Origin: Idiomarina aminovorans
Lineage (GTDB): Bacteria; Pseudomonadota; Gammaproteobacteria; Enterobacterales; Alteromonadaceae
Direction of reading: 5' to 3'
DNA: 64,000 nucleotides
Assembly (NCBI RefSeq): GCF_023155095.1
Contig: NZ_JAKNDA010000002.1
Location: 124,001-188,000, forward strand
This document shows positions 39,482-51,535 of the stretch, piece by piece. Within the stretch, counting starts at the first letter, position 1. Every line of letters starts with the position of its first letter. The position numbers were made by a program, and so were the translations under genes. The notes beneath the pieces were generated by a model. That model was not told where the DNA came from. It saw nothing but the letters and a program-made list of their open reading frames with translations, and did not search any database.

Positions 39482-39910
39482 ATGGCGAAGAAAGTATCGG
39501 CCATTATCAAATTACAGGTAGCTGCTGGTTCAGCTAACCCATCACCGCCGGTTGGTCCTGCATTGGGTCAGCACGGTGTGAATATCATGGAATTCTGTAA
39601 AGCATTCAACGCACAGACCGACAGCTTAGAAAAAGGCGCGCCGGTTCCAGTTGAAATTACGGTGTTTGAAGACCGTTCATTCACGTTTATTACTAAAACG
39701 CCTCCTGCGTCTTTCTTGTTGAAGAAAGCGGCTGGTATTAAAAGTGGTTCAGGCGAGCCAAACACCAAGAAAGTTGGTACAGTAACTCGCGAGCAGTTAG
39801 AAGAAATTGCGAAGACAAAAGAACCAGATTTGACTGCTGCCAGCATGGACGCAGCTGTACGCACTATCGCCGGCTCTGCTCGCGCGATGGGCTTGAACGT
39901 GGAGGGTTAA
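39482..39910 (+). CDS. rplK: 50S ribosomal protein L11
   Basis: L11 forms part of the GTPase-associated centre and is needed for RelA activation. The 142-residue protein has [20 protein letters not shown] at the N-terminus, including the proline-rich hinge, and the rRNA-binding C-terminal domain. In E. coli, L1 represses translation of rplKA by binding the mRNA ahead of rplK; the 5' leader here (about 39402-39481) is suitably placed. Confidence 0.97.
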   Translation: MAKKVSAIIKLQVAAGSANPSPPVGPALGQHGVNIMEFCKAFNAQTDSLEKGAPVPVEITVFEDRSFTFITKTPPASFLLKKAAGIKSGSGEPNTKKVGTVTREQLEEIAKTKEPDLTAASMDAAVRTIAGSARAMGLNVEG

Positions 39911-39913
39911 TCA

Positions 39914-40609
39914 ATGGCTAAATTAACAAAACGCGCTCGTTTGATCGCAGAAAAAGTTGAAGCCCGAGATTACGATGTGAATGAAGCTATAACTCTATTG
40001 AAAGAGCTGGCAACGGCGAAATTCACCGAAAGTGTCGATGTCGCCTTAAACTTAGGCATTGACGCTCGTAAATCTGACCAAAACGTTCGTGGTGCAACTG
40101 TACTACCAAACGGTACCGGCCGTGATGTTCGTGTCGCTGTATTCACTTCAGGTGACAATGCAGAAAAAGCCAAGGAAGCGGGCGCGGATATCGTTGGTAT
40201 GGAAGACTTAGCAGAGCAGGTTAAGAAAGGTGAAATGAACTTCGACGTCGTTGTCGCATCACCCGACGCAATGCGCGTTGTTGGTCAACTAGGTCAAATC
40301 TTAGGTCCGCGCGGCCTGATGCCTAACCCGAAAACTGGTACTGTGACTCCTGATGTAGCAACTGCCGTTAAAAATGCAAAAGCTGGTCAGGTTCGCTATC
40401 GTAATGACAAAAATGGTATTGTTCACGCAACAATCGGTCGCGTAGATTTCGATAACGATAAATTGAAAGAAAACCTTGAAGCGCTGTTGGCGGCCATTAA
40501 AAAGGCTAAGCCTTCATCGGCTAAAGGTGTTTATTTAAAACGCATCAGCCTGTCTACGACAATGGGTGCGGGTGTTAGCATTGACCAGGCAACTGTAGCA
40601 GCGGGTTAA
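39914..40609 (+). CDS. rplA: 50S ribosomal protein L1
   Basis: L1 binds 23S rRNA at the E site and is the translational repressor of the rplKA mRNA in E. coli. The 231-residue protein begins [20 protein letters not shown] and contains [19 protein letters not shown], the family signature. It lies four bases after rplK. Confidence 0.97.
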   Translation: MAKLTKRARLIAEKVEARDYDVNEAITLLKELATAKFTESVDVALNLGIDARKSDQNVRGATVLPNGTGRDVRVAVFTSGDNAEKAKEAGADIVGMEDLAEQVKKGEMNFDVVVASPDAMRVVGQLGQILGPRGLMPNPKTGTVTPDVATAVKNAKAGQVRYRNDKNGIVHATIGRVDFDNDKLKENLEALLAAIKKAKPSSAKGVYLKRISLSTTMGAGVSIDQATVAAG

Positions 40610-40610
40610 T

Positions 40611-40638
40611 TTGCGACAGTTAGAACGGACAATGTAAT
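40611..40638 (+). promoter_or_regulatory. Candidate promoter upstream of rplJ
   Basis: TTGCGA (40611-40616) and TGTAAT (40633-40638) are separated by 16 bases just after the rplA stop. The placement matches the L10 promoter of E. coli. The -35 match is moderate. Confidence 0.45.
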
Positions 40639-40639
40639 G

Positions 40640-40812
40640 GTTTATGGGTTGGAGCTGCCGTGGCGTTGCGAAAACGTAACAAAACAAGGCTCCCGTCCAA
40701 GACCGTAGGTGTACCGCGAAAATCTCAGAATATTGAGTAGCGGCACTTAATTTCCTACGCAGATGGTGATATCCGACTCAGACTCTCTGGGTAGAGAATC
40801 ACCGTGACAACG
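40640..40812 (+). ncRNA. L10 leader (ribosomal protein mRNA autoregulatory element)
   Basis: The long noncoding leader between rplA and rplJ contains GACCGTAGGTG near 40701 and a later TCCTACGCAGATGGTG near 40752, which resemble the paired segments of the E. coli L10 leader. In that system the L10-L12 complex binds the leader and represses rplJL translation. A GGTGGG/CCCACC hairpin follows at 40814-40831. The assignment is by resemblance and position. Confidence 0.75.
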
Positions 40813-40880
40813 CGGTGGGTTTTATCCCACCTAATTGTAACGAGGGGCTTCGGTCCCAAATTGAAAACGAGGTGATATCA

Positions 40881-41399
40881 GTGGCAATTGGTTTAGCCGG
40901 AAAGAAAGCCATCGTTAAAGAAGTTAACGACGTCGCTTCAAATGCGCTAGCCGTCACCGTTGCTGAATATCGAGGCATCGAAGTAGCCGATATGACTGCA
41001 CTGCGCAAGAAAGCTCGCGAGCAGGGTATTTTCGTTAAAGTTGTGCGAAATACACTAGCAAAACGTGCTTTTGAGGGTACTCAGTTTGAAGACATGGGCG
41101 ATGCACTTAAAGGACCTCTTGTTTACGGGTTTTCAATGGACGCACCGGGCACATCAGCTCGTTTGTTCCAAGACTTCTCTAAAGAAAACAAGAACTTGCA
41201 AGTGACGGCTCTGTCAATCGGTAATGGCATGATGGGTCCAGAAAAATTGGATGCAGTTGCCTCACTTCCGACTCGTGACGAAGCATTGGCTAAATTGCTC
41301 GCCACCTTCAAAGAACCTGTTAGCAAATTCGTTAAGACAGTTAACGAAGTACCTAGCAAGTTTGTTAGAACGTTGGCAGCAATTAAAGACGCTAAATAA
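40881..41399 (+). CDS. rplJ: 50S ribosomal protein L10
   Basis: L10 anchors L7/L12 dimers to the ribosome stalk and represses its own operon through the upstream leader. The 172-residue protein begins [19 protein letters not shown], aligning with E. coli MALNLQDKQAIVAEVSEVA. The start is the GTG at 40881, with GAGGTG seven bases upstream. The frame extends upstream to 40815, but those residues have no family match and lie in the leader. Confidence 0.96.
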   Translation: MAIGLAGKKAIVKEVNDVASNALAVTVAEYRGIEVADMTALRKKAREQGIFVKVVRNTLAKRAFEGTQFEDMGDALKGPLVYGFSMDAPGTSARLFQDFSKENKNLQVTALSIGNGMMGPEKLDAVASLPTRDEALAKLLATFKEPVSKFVKTVNEVPSKFVRTLAAIKDAK

Positions 41400-41453
41400 T
41401 ACGTTGGTTTTTTTAACCATTTTTTGTAATTATAAACCCAGGAGTTTAGAGTA

Positions 41454-41828
41454 ATGGCTCTGACTAAAGACGACATCTTAAACGCGATCGCTGAAATGCC
41501 AGTAATGGAACTGGTTGAATTGATCGAAGCAGCTGAAGAAAAATTCGGCGTTGACGCATCTGCAGCAGTAGCAGTAGCTGCTCCAGCAGCAGGCGGCGAA
41601 GCAGCAGCTGAAGAACAAACTGAATTTGACGTGGTACTGAAAGCAGCTGGCGCAAACAAAGTTTCCGCTATCAAAGCTGTTCGCGGCGCAACCGGCCTTG
41701 GCTTGAAAGAAGCTAAAGCTATGGTTGAGTCTGCACCAGTAGCAGTTAAAGAAGGTGTAAGCAAAGACGAAGCAGAAGAGCTGAAAAAGCAGCTTGAAGA
41801 AGCTGGTGCGGAAGTTGAAGTTAAGTAA
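41454..41828 (+). CDS. rplL: 50S ribosomal protein L7/L12
   Basis: L7/L12 is the flexible stalk protein that recruits translation factors. The 124-residue protein has an N-terminal dimerisation domain ([19 protein letters not shown]), an Ala- and Val-rich hinge near residues 38-55, and a C-terminal domain starting [25 protein letters not shown] lies ahead of the ATG. Confidence 0.97.
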   Translation: MALTKDDILNAIAEMPVMELVELIEAAEEKFGVDASAAVAVAAPAAGGEAAAEEQTEFDVVLKAAGANKVSAIKAVRGATGLGLKEAKAMVESAPVAVKEGVSKDEAEELKKQLEEAGAEVEVK

Positions 41829-41864
41829 TTTCACTTTTGTACGACATACGGCCTTTTAGGCCTT

Positions 41865-41896
41865 GGGCTGGTGGTTAATTAATCACCAGCCCTTTT
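41865..41896 (+). terminator. Partial terminator (attenuator) between rplL and rpoB
   Basis: GGGCTGGTG (41865-41873) is perfectly complementary to CACCAGCCC (41884-41892) and is followed by TTTT. E. coli has a partial terminator in this gap that reduces rpoBC expression relative to rplJL. The short T tract fits incomplete termination. Confidence 0.8.
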
Positions 41897-42044
41897 GCGC
41901 TGTATCGCTTGTATCATTTTGCCCGAGGTTGGATACGAATAAGCGAAAAAATAACAACGGGATCGACAGATAAAAGATTCATCTGTTTTTAACCATCGAA
42001 CCACTCGTTGGTTAGGGTCATCAATCAGCTAGCTGAGGAACCCC

Positions 42045-45000
42045 ATGGCGTACTCCTACTCAGAAAAAAAACGTATTCGTAAGGATTTCGGTAAACGACC
42101 TCAGGTCTTAGAAGTTCCTTATTTGCTGTCTATGCAGCTTGATTCATTTAAGAAATTTATTGAAGTCGATCCAGAGGCCAATAATGGTCTGGAAGCGGCT
42201 TTTCGTTCGGTCTTTCCTATTGCCAGTTATTCTGGTACTGCGGAACTACAGTACGTCAGTTATCACATGGGTGAACCTGCGTTTGACGTTGAAGAATGTC
42301 AAATTCGCGGCATTACCTACTCAGCACCATTGCGTGTGAAACTGCGTCTGGTACTGTTTGATAAAGAAGCAGCTGCCGGTACAGTTAAAGACATCAAAGA
42401 ACAAGAAGTGTACATGGGCGAAATTCCGTTAATGACAGAAAACGGAACTTTCGTTATCAATGGTACAGAGCGAGTTATCGTTTCTCAGCTCCACCGTTCA
42501 CCTGGTGTATTCTTTGATCACGACAAGGGTAAATCACACTCGTCAGGTAAAGTCCTGTATAACGCGCGTGTTATTCCTTACCGTGGCTCTTGGTTGGATT
42601 TTGAATTTGATCCTAAAGACAACGTTTTTGTACGTATCGACCGGCGTCGTAAATTGCCGGCGTCAATAATTCTTCGTGCACTGGAATACAGCACCGAAGA
42701 AATTCTTGATATGTTCTTCGACACCACGTACTTCGAGATCCTTAAGACAAAAGTTAAGATGCAGTTAGTGCCTGAACGTCTGCGTGGCGAAACCGCCAAG
42801 TTTGATATTAAAGGTGCCGAAGACGAAGTGCTTGTCGAAAAAGGCCGGCGTATTACCGCACGTCACATCCGCCAGTTAGAGAAACTGGGCATTAAAGAGA
42901 TGGAAGTGCCGGCAGAATACATGGTCGGAAAAGTATTAGCGAAAGATTACGCCAATAAGAAGACAGGCGAAGTGGTTGGTCATGCGAACGAGGTGCTGAC
43001 ACTCGAGCTTATCGCTGAATTAAGTGAAGCTGGCATCAAGAAAATTGAAACGTTGTTCGTCAATGATCTGGACCATGGCCCATACATGAGCGAAACCTTA
43101 CGCGTTGATTCGAGCACCAATCGCTTAGAAGCTTTAGTCGAAATTTATCGAATGATGCGTCCTGGCGAGCCGCCAACACGTGAAGCTGCTGAAACCTTAT
43201 TTGATAATTTGTTTTTCAGCGAAGATCGCTATGATTTATCGACCGTCGGTCGTATGAAGTTTAACCGTCGTATCGGTCATGATGATCTAACTGGCCAAAC
43301 CACTCTATCCCGTGAAGACATCGTTGATGTCATGAAAAAACTCATCGAAATCCGTAACGGCTTGGATGAAGTGGATGATATCGATCACTTGGGTAACCGT
43401 CGTATTCGTTCGGTTGGCGAGATGGCAGAGAACCAATTCCGTGTCGGCCTGGTTCGTGTTGAACGTGCAGTTAAAGAACGCTTGTCGCTGGGTGATTTAG
43501 ATAACACCATGCCACAAGACCTAATTAATGCTAAGCCAATCAGTGCAGCGGTAAAAGAATTCTTTGGTTCAAGCCAGCTGTCACAATTCATGGATCAGAA
43601 CAACCCATTGTCAGAAGTAACGCATAAGCGTCGTATTTCTGCTTTAGGTCCGGGCGGTTTGACACGTGAACGCGCAGGCTTCGAGGTTCGCGACGTACAT
43701 CCAACGCACTATGGCCGTCTGTGTCCAATCGAAACGCCGGAAGGCCCAAACATTGGTCTGATCAATTCGTTGTCTACGTTTTCGCGTACCAACGAATATG
43801 GCTTTTTAGAAACGCCTTACCGCCGTATTGAAAACGGTTCGGTTACAGACGATGTTGATTATTTGTCCGCTATCGAAGAAGGCAACTATGTTATTGCACA
43901 GGCAAACGTAGGGCTAAACGATAAAGGCGAATTAACAGAAGACTTAGTGCCGTGCCGTCATAAAAACGAATTTACGCTAATGAGTAAAGAGCAGGTCCAG
44001 TATATGGACGTTGCGCCCCAGCAAATCGTTTCTATTGCAGCGAGTATGATTCCGTTCCTTGAACACGATGATGCTAACCGGGCACTGATGGGCTCGAACA
44101 TGCAACGTCAGGCCGTACCAACCTTGCGGGCAGATAAGCCGTTAGTCGGTACTGGTATCGAACGCACTATCGCTGTTGACTCTGGGGTTACTGTCGTGGC
44201 TAAGCGTGGTGGTGTTGTCGATTTCGCAGATGCCAGTCGTATCGTCGTTAAGGTTAACGAAGAAGAGATGGTTTCGGGTGAAGCGGGTATCGATATTTAT
44301 AACCTGACTAAATATACGCGTTCCAACCAGAACACCTGTATTAATCAGAAACCAACCGTTAATCCGGGCGAGCCTGTGACACGTGGCGACGTCTTAGCGG
44401 ATGGTCCGTCAACAGATTTAGGCGAACTGGCATTGGGCCAGAATATGCGCGTGGCTTTCATGCCATGGAACGGTTATAACTTTGAGGATTCGATTCTGAT
44501 TTCTGAGCGCGTAGCGCAACAAGATCGGATGACAACCATTCATATCCAGGAATTAAACTGTGTTGCTCGCGATACCAAGTTAGGCGCAGAAGAAATTACT
44601 GCGGATATACCGAATGTTGGTGAATCTGCATTAGGCAAACTGGATGAATCCGGTGTTGTTTATGTCGGTGCAGAAGTAAACGGCGGCGACATTCTGGTCG
44701 GTAAAGTTACTCCTAAAGGTGAAACACAATTAACCCCTGAAGAGAAACTCTTGCGAGCTATTTTCGGTGAGAAAGCGTCTGATGTTAAAGACAGCTCTCT
44801 GCGTGTTCCAAACGGTGTAAACGGTACGGTTATTGACGTACAGGTATTCACTCGCGATGGCGTGGAAAAAGATAAGCGTGCCGTAGCGATTGAAGAGATG
44901 CAACTGGCTAAAGTTAAAAAAGACCTGACGGAAGAGTTTAAGATTCTTGAGGAAGGTATTTATAACCGTGCCCGTAACTTATTGTTAAGCAATGGTTTTG

Positions 45001-46073
45001 ACGAAGCTAAACTGGCTAGTCTGGATCGCGCAAGCTGGTTAACTCAGGACCTGGGTAACGAAGATGCGCAGGCTCAGTTAGAACAAATTGCCGAACAGTA
45101 TCAACAAATTCGTGATGATTTCGATACTAAGTTTGAGACTAAGCGTCGTAAAATCACTCAGGGTGATGACTTAGCGCCTGGCGTTCTTAAAATCGTCAAA
45201 ATTTACCTGGCCGTTCGTAAGCGCATTCAGCCTGGTGATAAACTGGCCGGCCGTCACGGTAACAAAGGTGTTATTTCAACCATCATTCCTGTGGAAGATA
45301 TGCCACATGATGATGAAGGGAACCCGGTTGATATTGTCTTGAACCCGTTGGGTGTTCCATCGCGGATGAACATTGGTCAGATCCTCGAAACGCACTTGGG
45401 TATGGCTGCTCGCGGTATTGGTAGTAAAATCGAAAAAATGCTGAAGCAGCAACGAGCTATCAAAGAGCTACGAGATTTCGTGCAACAAGTCTATGACTTG
45501 GGAGAAAGCCGCCAGAAAGTCGATATTGGTGAGTTTTCTGACGATGAAGTGATGCGTTTAGCCGGTAACTTGAAAGGCGGTCTACCGACTGCTACACCAG
45601 TATTTGATGGTGCTGTCGAAGCGGAAATTAAGGCATTGTTAAAGCTGGCAGGCTTACCTGAATCCGGTCAAGTTCCGTTATTTGACGGTCGTACCGGTGA
45701 TAAATTTGAGCGTGAGGTAACCGTTGGTTACATGTACATGCTTAAATTGAACCACTTGGTCGACGACAAGATGCACGCACGTTCAACTGGCTCGTACAGC
45801 TTGGTTACTCAACAACCACTGGGTGGTAAAGCTCAGTTCGGTGGTCAGCGCTTCGGTGAGATGGAAGTCTGGGCATTGGAAGCATATGGTGCGGCTTATA
45901 CCTTGCAAGAAATGTTGACAGTGAAGTCGGACGACGTGAACGGTCGTACGAAGATGTATAAAAACATTGTCGACAACAACTTGCAGATGGAAGCGGGAAT
46001 GCCGGAATCCTTCAACGTACTGTTGAAAGAAATCCGCTCGCTGGGCATCAATATCGAGCTAGAACAGAACTAA
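42045..46073 (+). CDS. rpoB: RNA polymerase beta subunit
   Basis: RpoB is the beta subunit of RNA polymerase. It is 1342 residues, the same length as E. coli. The rifampicin-pocket region reads [20 protein letters not shown] then [15 protein letters not shown], as in wild-type susceptible bacteria. Catalytic-site sequences such as [13 protein letters not shown] are present near residue 1064. The ATG follows a GAGGAA site. It lies 216 bases after rplL behind a partial terminator and is followed by rpoC after 72 bases. Confidence 0.98.
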   Translation: MAYSYSEKKRIRKDFGKRPQVLEVPYLLSMQLDSFKKFIEVDPEANNGLEAAFRSVFPIASYSGTAELQYVSYHMGEPAFDVEECQIRGITYSAPLRVKLRLVLFDKEAAAGTVKDIKEQEVYMGEIPLMTENGTFVINGTERVIVSQLHRSPGVFFDHDKGKSHSSGKVLYNARVIPYRGSWLDFEFDPKDNVFVRIDRRRKLPASIILRALEYSTEEILDMFFDTTYFEILKTKVKMQLVPERLRGETAKFDIKGAEDEVLVEKGRRITARHIRQLEKLGIKEMEVPAEYMVGKVLAKDYANKKTGEVVGHANEVLTLELIAELSEAGIKKIETLFVNDLDHGPYMSETLRVDSSTNRLEALVEIYRMMRPGEPPTREAAETLFDNLFFSEDRYDLSTVGRMKFNRRIGHDDLTGQTTLSREDIVDVMKKLIEIRNGLDEVDDIDHLGNRRIRSVGEMAENQFRVGLVRVERAVKERLSLGDLDNTMPQDLINAKPISAAVKEFFGSSQLSQFMDQNNPLSEVTHKRRISALGPGGLTRERAGFEVRDVHPTHYGRLCPIETPEGPNIGLINSLSTFSRTNEYGFLETPYRRIENGSVTDDVDYLSAIEEGNYVIAQANVGLNDKGELTEDLVPCRHKNEFTLMSKEQVQYMDVAPQQIVSIAASMIPFLEHDDANRALMGSNMQRQAVPTLRADKPLVGTGIERTIAVDSGVTVVAKRGGVVDFADASRIVVKVNEEEMVSGEAGIDIYNLTKYTRSNQNTCINQKPTVNPGEPVTRGDVLADGPSTDLGELALGQNMRVAFMPWNGYNFEDSILISERVAQQDRMTTIHIQELNCVARDTKLGAEEITADIPNVGESALGKLDESGVVYVGAEVNGGDILVGKVTPKGETQLTPEEKLLRAIFGEKASDVKDSSLRVPNGVNGTVIDVQVFTRDGVEKDKRAVAIEEMQLAKVKKDLTEEFKILEEGIYNRARNLLLSNGFDEAKLASLDRASWLTQDLGNEDAQAQLEQIAEQYQQIRDDFDTKFETKRRKITQGDDLAPGVLKIVKIYLAVRKRIQPGDKLAGRHGNKGVISTIIPVEDMPHDDEGNPVDIVLNPLGVPSRMNIGQILETHLGMAARGIGSKIEKMLKQQRAIKELRDFVQQVYDLGESRQKVDIGEFSDDEVMRLAGNLKGGLPTATPVFDGAVEAEIKALLKLAGLPESGQVPLFDGRTGDKFEREVTVGYMYMLKLNHLVDDKMHARSTGSYSLVTQQPLGGKAQFGGQRFGEMEVWALEAYGAAYTLQEMLTVKSDDVNGRTKMYKNIVDNNLQMEAGMPESFNVLLKEIRSLGINIELEQN

Positions 46074-46096
46074 GACGCTGTTGCTGGAATAAATTG

Positions 46097-46116
46097 GGGG
46101 AGTGCTTGCACTCCCC
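46097..46116 (+). other. Perfect hairpin between rpoB and rpoC
   Basis: GGGGAGTG (46097-46104) and CACTCCCC (46109-46116) form an 8-base stem with a 4-base CTTG loop. There is no T tract, so it is not an intrinsic terminator. It may influence mRNA processing or stability between the two polymerase genes. Confidence 0.75.
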
Positions 46117-46145
46117 GTAGGTTGAACTCCGACAGGAGATAAATC

Positions 46146-49100
46146 GTGAAAGACTTGCTGAAGCTTTTAAAGCCGACGAATCAGGCAGAAGAGTTTGATG
46201 GTATTCGCATCGCTCTTTCGTCTCCAGATATGATCCGTAGTTGGTCATATGGTGAGGTGAAAAAACCTGAAACTATAAATTACCGTACCTTCAAGCCAGA
46301 ACGAGATGGTTTGTTCTGTGCTCGTATTTTCGGTCCGGTAAAAGATTACGAGTGCTTGTGTGGTAAATACAAGCGCCTTAAACACCGTGGTGTTATCTGT
46401 GAGAAATGTGGCGTAGAAGTTACGCTGACCAAGGTGCGCCGTGAGCGTATGGGTCATATTGAATTGGCTAGCCCGGTCGCGCACATTTGGTTCCTTAAAT
46501 CATTACCGTCGCGTATTGGTTTACTGTTGGATATGACATTGCGTGATATCGAACGCGTACTTTACTTTGAATCTTACGTTGTCACCGAAGGCGGTTTAAC
46601 GTCTCTTGAGCAGGGTCAAATACTGACCGAAGACGAATACTTAGATGCGCTTGAAGAACACGGTGATGAATTTGACGCGAAAATGGGCGCAGAAGCGGTT
46701 CTGGATCTGTTGCGCGCTGTTGATATTGATGGTGATGTTCAGACGTTGCGTGAGGAGTTACCTGAGACAAACTCAGAAACAAAGCGCAAGAAAATCAGTA
46801 AAAGACTCAAGTTACTTGAAGCATTCCAAGGGTCAAATAACAAACCTGAGTGGATGATTTTAAAAGTCCTGCCAATTCTGCCACCAGACTTGCGTCCGTT
46901 GGTACCTTTGGATGGTGGGCGTTTTGCAACTTCCGATCTTAATGATTTGTACCGCCGCGTTATTAACCGTAACAACCGCCTGAAGCGTCTGTTAGATCTT
47001 GCTGCACCGGACATTATCGTTCGTAACGAAAAACGTATGTTGCAGGAAGCGGTTGACGCATTACTAGATAACGGTCGTCGTGGTCGCGCTATCACAGGCT
47101 CTAACAAGCGTCCTCTGAAATCTTTGGCTGATATGATCAAAGGTAAACAGGGTCGTTTCCGTCAGAACTTGCTGGGTAAACGTGTTGACTATTCAGGTCG
47201 TTCGGTTATTACCGTTGGTCCTAAGTTGCGCCTGCACCAGTGTGGCTTACCTAAGAAAATGGCTTTGGAATTGTTCAAGCCATTTATCTATGGAAAATTA
47301 GAGCGTCGTGGTTTAGCGACAACGATTAAAGCCGCCAAGAAAATGGTTGAACGCGAAATAGCAGAAGTATGGGATGTACTTGATGAAGTCATCAAAGAGC
47401 ATCCGGTAATGCTTAACCGTGCACCCACGCTTCACCGTTTAGGTATCCAGGCGTTTGAGCCAGTACTTATTGAAGGTAAAGCGATTCAATTACACCCATT
47501 GGTCTGTGCAGCATACAACGCTGACTTTGATGGTGACCAAATGGCGGTTCACTTGCCGCTGACTTTAGAAGCTCAGTTAGAGGCGCGTGCGTTGATGATG
47601 TCAACCAACAACGTATTGTCGCCGGCAAGTGGTGATCCAATTATCGTTCCTTCACAAGACGTTGTGCTTGGTCTGTATTATATGACCAAGGAAAAAATCA
47701 ACGGCAAAGGCGAAGGCATGGTCTTTAGAGACCCGAACGAAGCTGAAAAGGCCTACCGTACAGGTAATGTAGAGTTACACAGTCGCATTAAGGTGCGTAT
47801 CACCGATACGACAATAGACGAAGATGGTAACCGCAATACTAAGACAGAATTGCGCGATACAACCTGTGGGCGTGCAATCTTGTCTTTGATTATGCCAGAA
47901 GGGCTCTCTTTTGACTTAATCGACCAGGCTATGGGTAAAAAGCCTATTGGGCGTATGCTGAATACGGCTTATCGCGACCTGGGGTTGAAAGACACGGTCG
48001 TTTTTGCTGACCAAATTATGTATACCGGTTTCCATTACGCGATGGTTTCAGGTAGCTCGGTTGGTATTAATGACATGGTTATCCCTGAAGCGAAAAAAGA
48101 AATTGTTTCCGGGGCAGAAGAAGAAGTCGCTGAAATTCAGGAACAGTTCGAATCAGGTTTGGTAACTGCGGGTGAGAAATACAACAAAGTTATCGACATC
48201 TGGTCAACGGCTAACGAAAAAGTCTCGAAAGCGATGATGGATAACCTGTCGAAAGAAATTGTTAAAAATAAAGACGGTGAAAACGAAGAACAAGCGTCAT
48301 TTAACTCCGTCTTTATGATGGCAGATTCCGGTGCTCGTGGTAGCCCCGCACAGATTCGTCAGTTGGCCGGTATGCGTGGTCTGATGGCTAAACCAGATGG
48401 CTCAATCATTGAAACCCCAATTGTTGCTAACTTCCGTGAAGGTTTGAACGTACTGCAGTACTTCATTTCCACCCACGGTGCCCGTAAAGGTTTGGCGGAT
48501 ACCGCATTGAAAACAGCGAACTCAGGTTACCTGACTCGTCGTTTGGTAGACGTTTCACAAGACGTTGTGATCATGGAAGAAGACTGTGGCACATACGAAG
48601 GTCTTTACATGAAACCGCTGATTGAAGGCGGTGATGTTGTTGAGCCGCTGCGTGAACGTGTGCTGGGTCGTGTTCTTTGTGAACCGGTTATGAAACCGGG
48701 TAGCGAAGAAGAGCTGCTTCCACGTAATACATTACTTGATGAAAAAATGTGTGACGTACTGGAAGAGAACTCTATCGACGAAGTTAAAGTTCGCTCGGTT
48801 ATTACCTGTGATACAGACTTTGGTGTTTGCGCACACTGTTATGGTCGTGACCTGGCTCGTGGTCATATGGTTAACCAAGGTGAAGCGGTTGGTGTTATAG
48901 CGGCGCAGTCAATTGGTGAGCCTGGCACACAGTTAACCATGCGTACCTTCCACATCGGTGGTGCGGCATCGCGTGCAACAGCTGAAAACAACATTCAGGT
49001 GAAGAACCCGGGTACTATCAAGTTGCACAACGCCAAATGGGTTGTGAACAGCGATAAAGCACACGTTATTACCTCACGTTCTACAGAGTTAACTCTTACT

Positions 49101-50381
49101 GATGAATATGGTCGTGAACGCGAACGTTACAAAGTGCCTTACGGCGCAGTACTGAAAAAAGGTGAAGGCGACTCAGTTGATGGCGGCGAAACCGTCGCAA
49201 ATTGGGACCCGCACACGCACCCAATCATTACTGAGGTAGAAGGTCGTATCAAGTTTGTTGATTTGATAGACGGTATCACTATGACCCGTCAAACCGATGA
49301 GCTGACAGGCCTTTCAAGCATCGTTGTACTGGAAACGGGTCAGCGTACCAGTGCCGGTAAAGACATGCGTCCAATGGTAAAATTGGTCGACGATAAAGGT
49401 AAGGATGTAAATATCGCAGGTACTGATATTCCTGCGCAGTACTTCTTACCGGGTAACGCCATCATTAATTTGGAAGATAACGCCGAGGTTAAAATTGGTG
49501 ATACCTTAGCGCGTATTCCTCAGGAAGGTTCTAAAACTCGTGATATTACGGGGGGTCTGCCTCGCGTTGCTGACTTGTTCGAGGCGCGTAAGCCGAAAGA
49601 ACCCGCAATTCTTGCGGAAAAAACCGGTACGGTTTCCTTTGGTAAAGAAACTAAGGGTAAGCGTCGCTTGCTGATTACGCCAACAGATGGCGGTACTCAG
49701 CATGAAGAGATGATTCCAAAATGGCGTCAGCTCAACGTGTTTGAAGGTGAGCAAGTGACTAAAGGTGAAGTTATTGCCGATGGTCCTGAAGCGCCGCACG
49801 ATATTTTACGCTTGCGTGGTGTTAGCGCAGTGGCTAACTACATCGTTAATGAAGTGCAGGAAGTTTACCGCCTGCAAGGTGTAAAAATTAACGATAAGCA
49901 CATTGAAACCGTCGTTCGTCAGATGTTGCGTAAAGCACTGATTTTACGCGCCGGCGATACGAACTTGCTGGAAGGTGAGATGGTTGAAATGGCCGAAGTG
50001 TTAGCGGCTAACGCAAAAGCGGAAGCTGATGGTAAAGTGCCAGCAACATTTGAACGTCAGTTGTTAGGTATTACTAAGGCATCGTTGTCGACTGAATCCT
50101 TTATTTCAGCGGCTTCGTTCCAGGAAACGACACGAGTTCTTACCGAAGCCGCGGTGGGTGGTAAGAAAGACAGTTTACGTGGACTGAAAGAAAACGTAAT
50201 TGTTGGTCGTCTTATTCCTGCAGGTACAGGTTACTCATATCACAAAGAACGCATCCAGCGTCGGTTGGATGAACTGAATGTTGATATTGAGCCAAGTATG
50301 ACTGCAGAGCAGGCTGAGCAACAACTTGCGGATGCCTTGAATGCCGGAAATAGTTCTGCAGGAGACGATTCTGCAGAATAA
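46146..50381 (+). CDS. rpoC: RNA polymerase beta-prime subunit
   Basis: RpoC carries the catalytic Mg2+ site: [16 protein letters not shown] is near residue 458. The N-terminal zinc-binding [20 protein letters not shown] is near residue 70 and a second zinc site with [19 protein letters not shown] is near residue 888. Length is 1411 residues (E. coli 1407). An AGGAG site precedes the ATG. A terminator at 50411 ends the operon. Confidence 0.98.
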   Translation: MKDLLKLLKPTNQAEEFDGIRIALSSPDMIRSWSYGEVKKPETINYRTFKPERDGLFCARIFGPVKDYECLCGKYKRLKHRGVICEKCGVEVTLTKVRRERMGHIELASPVAHIWFLKSLPSRIGLLLDMTLRDIERVLYFESYVVTEGGLTSLEQGQILTEDEYLDALEEHGDEFDAKMGAEAVLDLLRAVDIDGDVQTLREELPETNSETKRKKISKRLKLLEAFQGSNNKPEWMILKVLPILPPDLRPLVPLDGGRFATSDLNDLYRRVINRNNRLKRLLDLAAPDIIVRNEKRMLQEAVDALLDNGRRGRAITGSNKRPLKSLADMIKGKQGRFRQNLLGKRVDYSGRSVITVGPKLRLHQCGLPKKMALELFKPFIYGKLERRGLATTIKAAKKMVEREIAEVWDVLDEVIKEHPVMLNRAPTLHRLGIQAFEPVLIEGKAIQLHPLVCAAYNADFDGDQMAVHLPLTLEAQLEARALMMSTNNVLSPASGDPIIVPSQDVVLGLYYMTKEKINGKGEGMVFRDPNEAEKAYRTGNVELHSRIKVRITDTTIDEDGNRNTKTELRDTTCGRAILSLIMPEGLSFDLIDQAMGKKPIGRMLNTAYRDLGLKDTVVFADQIMYTGFHYAMVSGSSVGINDMVIPEAKKEIVSGAEEEVAEIQEQFESGLVTAGEKYNKVIDIWSTANEKVSKAMMDNLSKEIVKNKDGENEEQASFNSVFMMADSGARGSPAQIRQLAGMRGLMAKPDGSIIETPIVANFREGLNVLQYFISTHGARKGLADTALKTANSGYLTRRLVDVSQDVVIMEEDCGTYEGLYMKPLIEGGDVVEPLRERVLGRVLCEPVMKPGSEEELLPRNTLLDEKMCDVLEENSIDEVKVRSVITCDTDFGVCAHCYGRDLARGHMVNQGEAVGVIAAQSIGEPGTQLTMRTFHIGGAASRATAENNIQVKNPGTIKLHNAKWVVNSDKAHVITSRSTELTLTDEYGRERERYKVPYGAVLKKGEGDSVDGGETVANWDPHTHPIITEVEGRIKFVDLIDGITMTRQTDELTGLSSIVVLETGQRTSAGKDMRPMVKLVDDKGKDVNIAGTDIPAQYFLPGNAIINLEDNAEVKIGDTLARIPQEGSKTRDITGGLPRVADLFEARKPKEPAILAEKTGTVSFGKETKGKRRLLITPTDGGTQHEEMIPKWRQLNVFEGEQVTKGEVIADGPEAPHDILRLRGVSAVANYIVNEVQEVYRLQGVKINDKHIETVVRQMLRKALILRAGDTNLLEGEMVEMAEVLAANAKAEADGKVPATFERQLLGITKASLSTESFISAASFQETTRVLTEAAVGGKKDSLRGLKENVIVGRLIPAGTGYSYHKERIQRRLDELNVDIEPSMTAEQAEQQLADALNAGNSSAGDDSAE

Positions 50382-50410
50382 TAAGCGAACGTTCTGAACG
50401 TTCGTGTACA

Positions 50411-50444
50411 GAAGCCGGTACTGTAAAAGTGCCGGCTTCTTTTG
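50411..50444 (+). terminator. Intrinsic terminator after rpoC
   Basis: GAAGCCGGTAC (50411-50421) pairs with GTGCCGGCTTC (50429-50439) over 11 positions with one G-U, followed by TTTTGT. A separate perfect palindrome, CGAACGTT-CTG-AACGTTCG, lies just before it at 50386-50404. Confidence 0.9.
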
Positions 50445-50451
50445 TATAGCC

Positions 50452-50480
50452 TTGACAGGCGAAAATATGACCATTAGAAT
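50452..50480 (+). promoter_or_regulatory. Strong promoter of the str operon
   Basis: TTGACA (50452-50457) and TAGAAT (50475-50480) are spaced exactly 17 bases apart, a near-consensus sigma-70 promoter. Transcription would start near 50487, leaving a leader of about 100 bases before rpsL. Inverted repeats overlap its -10 and start region (50469-50518). Confidence 0.85.
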
Positions 50481-50518
50481 TTCCGCTCCCGAATTTCGGG
50501 ATCCGGCTTTCAATGGTC
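50469..50518. repeat. Nested inverted repeats at the str promoter
   Basis: GACCATT (50469-50475) and AATGGTC (50512-50518) are perfect complements. They enclose CCCGAA-T-TTCGGG (50488-50500), a perfect 6-base palindrome near the predicted transcription start. The outer left arm overlaps the -10 element. It could be a protein-binding site or an RNA hairpin at the 5' end. Confidence 0.6.
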
Positions 50519-50587
50519 GGGAAAAAGCGATTTTTCACGCTCTATACACGTGGTAAAAAGCGACATCAACTAAACTAGGAGTAATGA

Positions 50588-50962
50588 ATGGCAACAGTTA
50601 ATCAGCTGGTGCGTAAAGGCCGTCAAAAGCCCGTTGTGAAAAGCAGCGTTCCGGCTCTTGAAGCGTGCCCTCAAAAACGCGGTGTATGTACCCGTGTTTA
50701 CACAACTACGCCAAAGAAACCGAACTCAGCAATGCGTAAAGTTTGCCGTGTTCGTTTAACCAATGGTTACGAAGTTTCTTCGTACATCGGTGGCGAAGGT
50801 CACAACTTACAAGAACACTCAGTCGTACTCATTCGCGGCGGTCGTGTAAAAGACTTGCCAGGTGTGCGTTATCACACAGTACGCGGAGCACTTGACTGCT
50901 CTGGTGTTAATGACCGTAGACAAGGTCGTTCTAAGTACGGCGCGAAGCGGCCTAAATCTTAA
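50588..50962 (+). CDS. rpsL: 30S ribosomal protein S12
   Basis: S12 sits at the decoding centre. The 124-residue protein has wild-type streptomycin-site residues in [18 protein letters not shown] and [14 protein letters not shown]. It starts the str operon rpsL-rpsG-fusA-tuf. AGGAG precedes the ATG. Confidence 0.97.
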   Translation: MATVNQLVRKGRQKPVVKSSVPALEACPQKRGVCTRVYTTTPKKPNSAMRKVCRVRLTNGYEVSSYIGGEGHNLQEHSVVLIRGGRVKDLPGVRYHTVRGALDCSGVNDRRQGRSKYGAKRPKS

Positions 50963-51036
50963 CGGTTCTCCGTTAGTAAGGCCAAACTGTCACATACGTT
51001 TTGGGTAATACCCTGAATTAATCGGAGAATATTGAG

Positions 51037-51507
51037 ATGCCAAGAAGACGCGTCATAGGTCAACGTAAAATCCTTCCAGATCCTAAGTTCGGATCAGAAT
51101 TGTTGGCCAAATTTATCAATGTCGTCATGGTTGACGGCAAAAAAGCAGTCGCTGAAAAAATTATTTACGGCGCATTGGACATCCTGGCCGAGAAGTCAGG
51201 TAAAGATCGGCTGGAAGTCTTTGATACAATACTAGATAACATTCGCCCAATGGTTGAGGTTAAATCTCGCCGGGTTGGTGGTTCTACGTATCAGGTTCCG
51301 GTTGAAGTTCGTCCGGTACGTCGTAACGCACTGGCTATGCGCTGGTTAGTTGATGCAGCGCGCACCCGTGGTGAAAAATCAATGTCGCAGCGTCTGGCAG
51401 GTGAAATGCTAGATGCATCAGAGAACAAAGGGTCTGCTGTGAAGAAACGTGAAGACGTTCACCGCATGGCTGAAGCAAACAAAGCGTTTGCTCACTATCG
51501 CTGGTAA
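51037..51507 (+). CDS. rpsG: 30S ribosomal protein S7
   Basis: S7 nucleates assembly of the 30S head and regulates str operon translation in E. coli. The 156-residue protein begins [20 protein letters not shown] and has [16 protein letters not shown] near residue 77. It lies 74 bases after rpsL. Confidence 0.97.
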   Translation: MPRRRVIGQRKILPDPKFGSELLAKFINVVMVDGKKAVAEKIIYGALDILAEKSGKDRLEVFDTILDNIRPMVEVKSRRVGGSTYQVPVEVRPVRRNALAMRWLVDAARTRGEKSMSQRLAGEMLDASENKGSAVKKREDVHRMAEANKAFAHYRW

Positions 51508-51535
51508 TTCACAGTTAACCTAGAAGGAGTTTATT

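Noticed and set aside
50386..50404. Palindrome CGAACGTT-CTG-AACGTTCG as a regulatory site
   Set aside because: It sits directly after the rpoC stop, before the terminator, so an RNA role at the 3' end is as likely. I could not support an operator.
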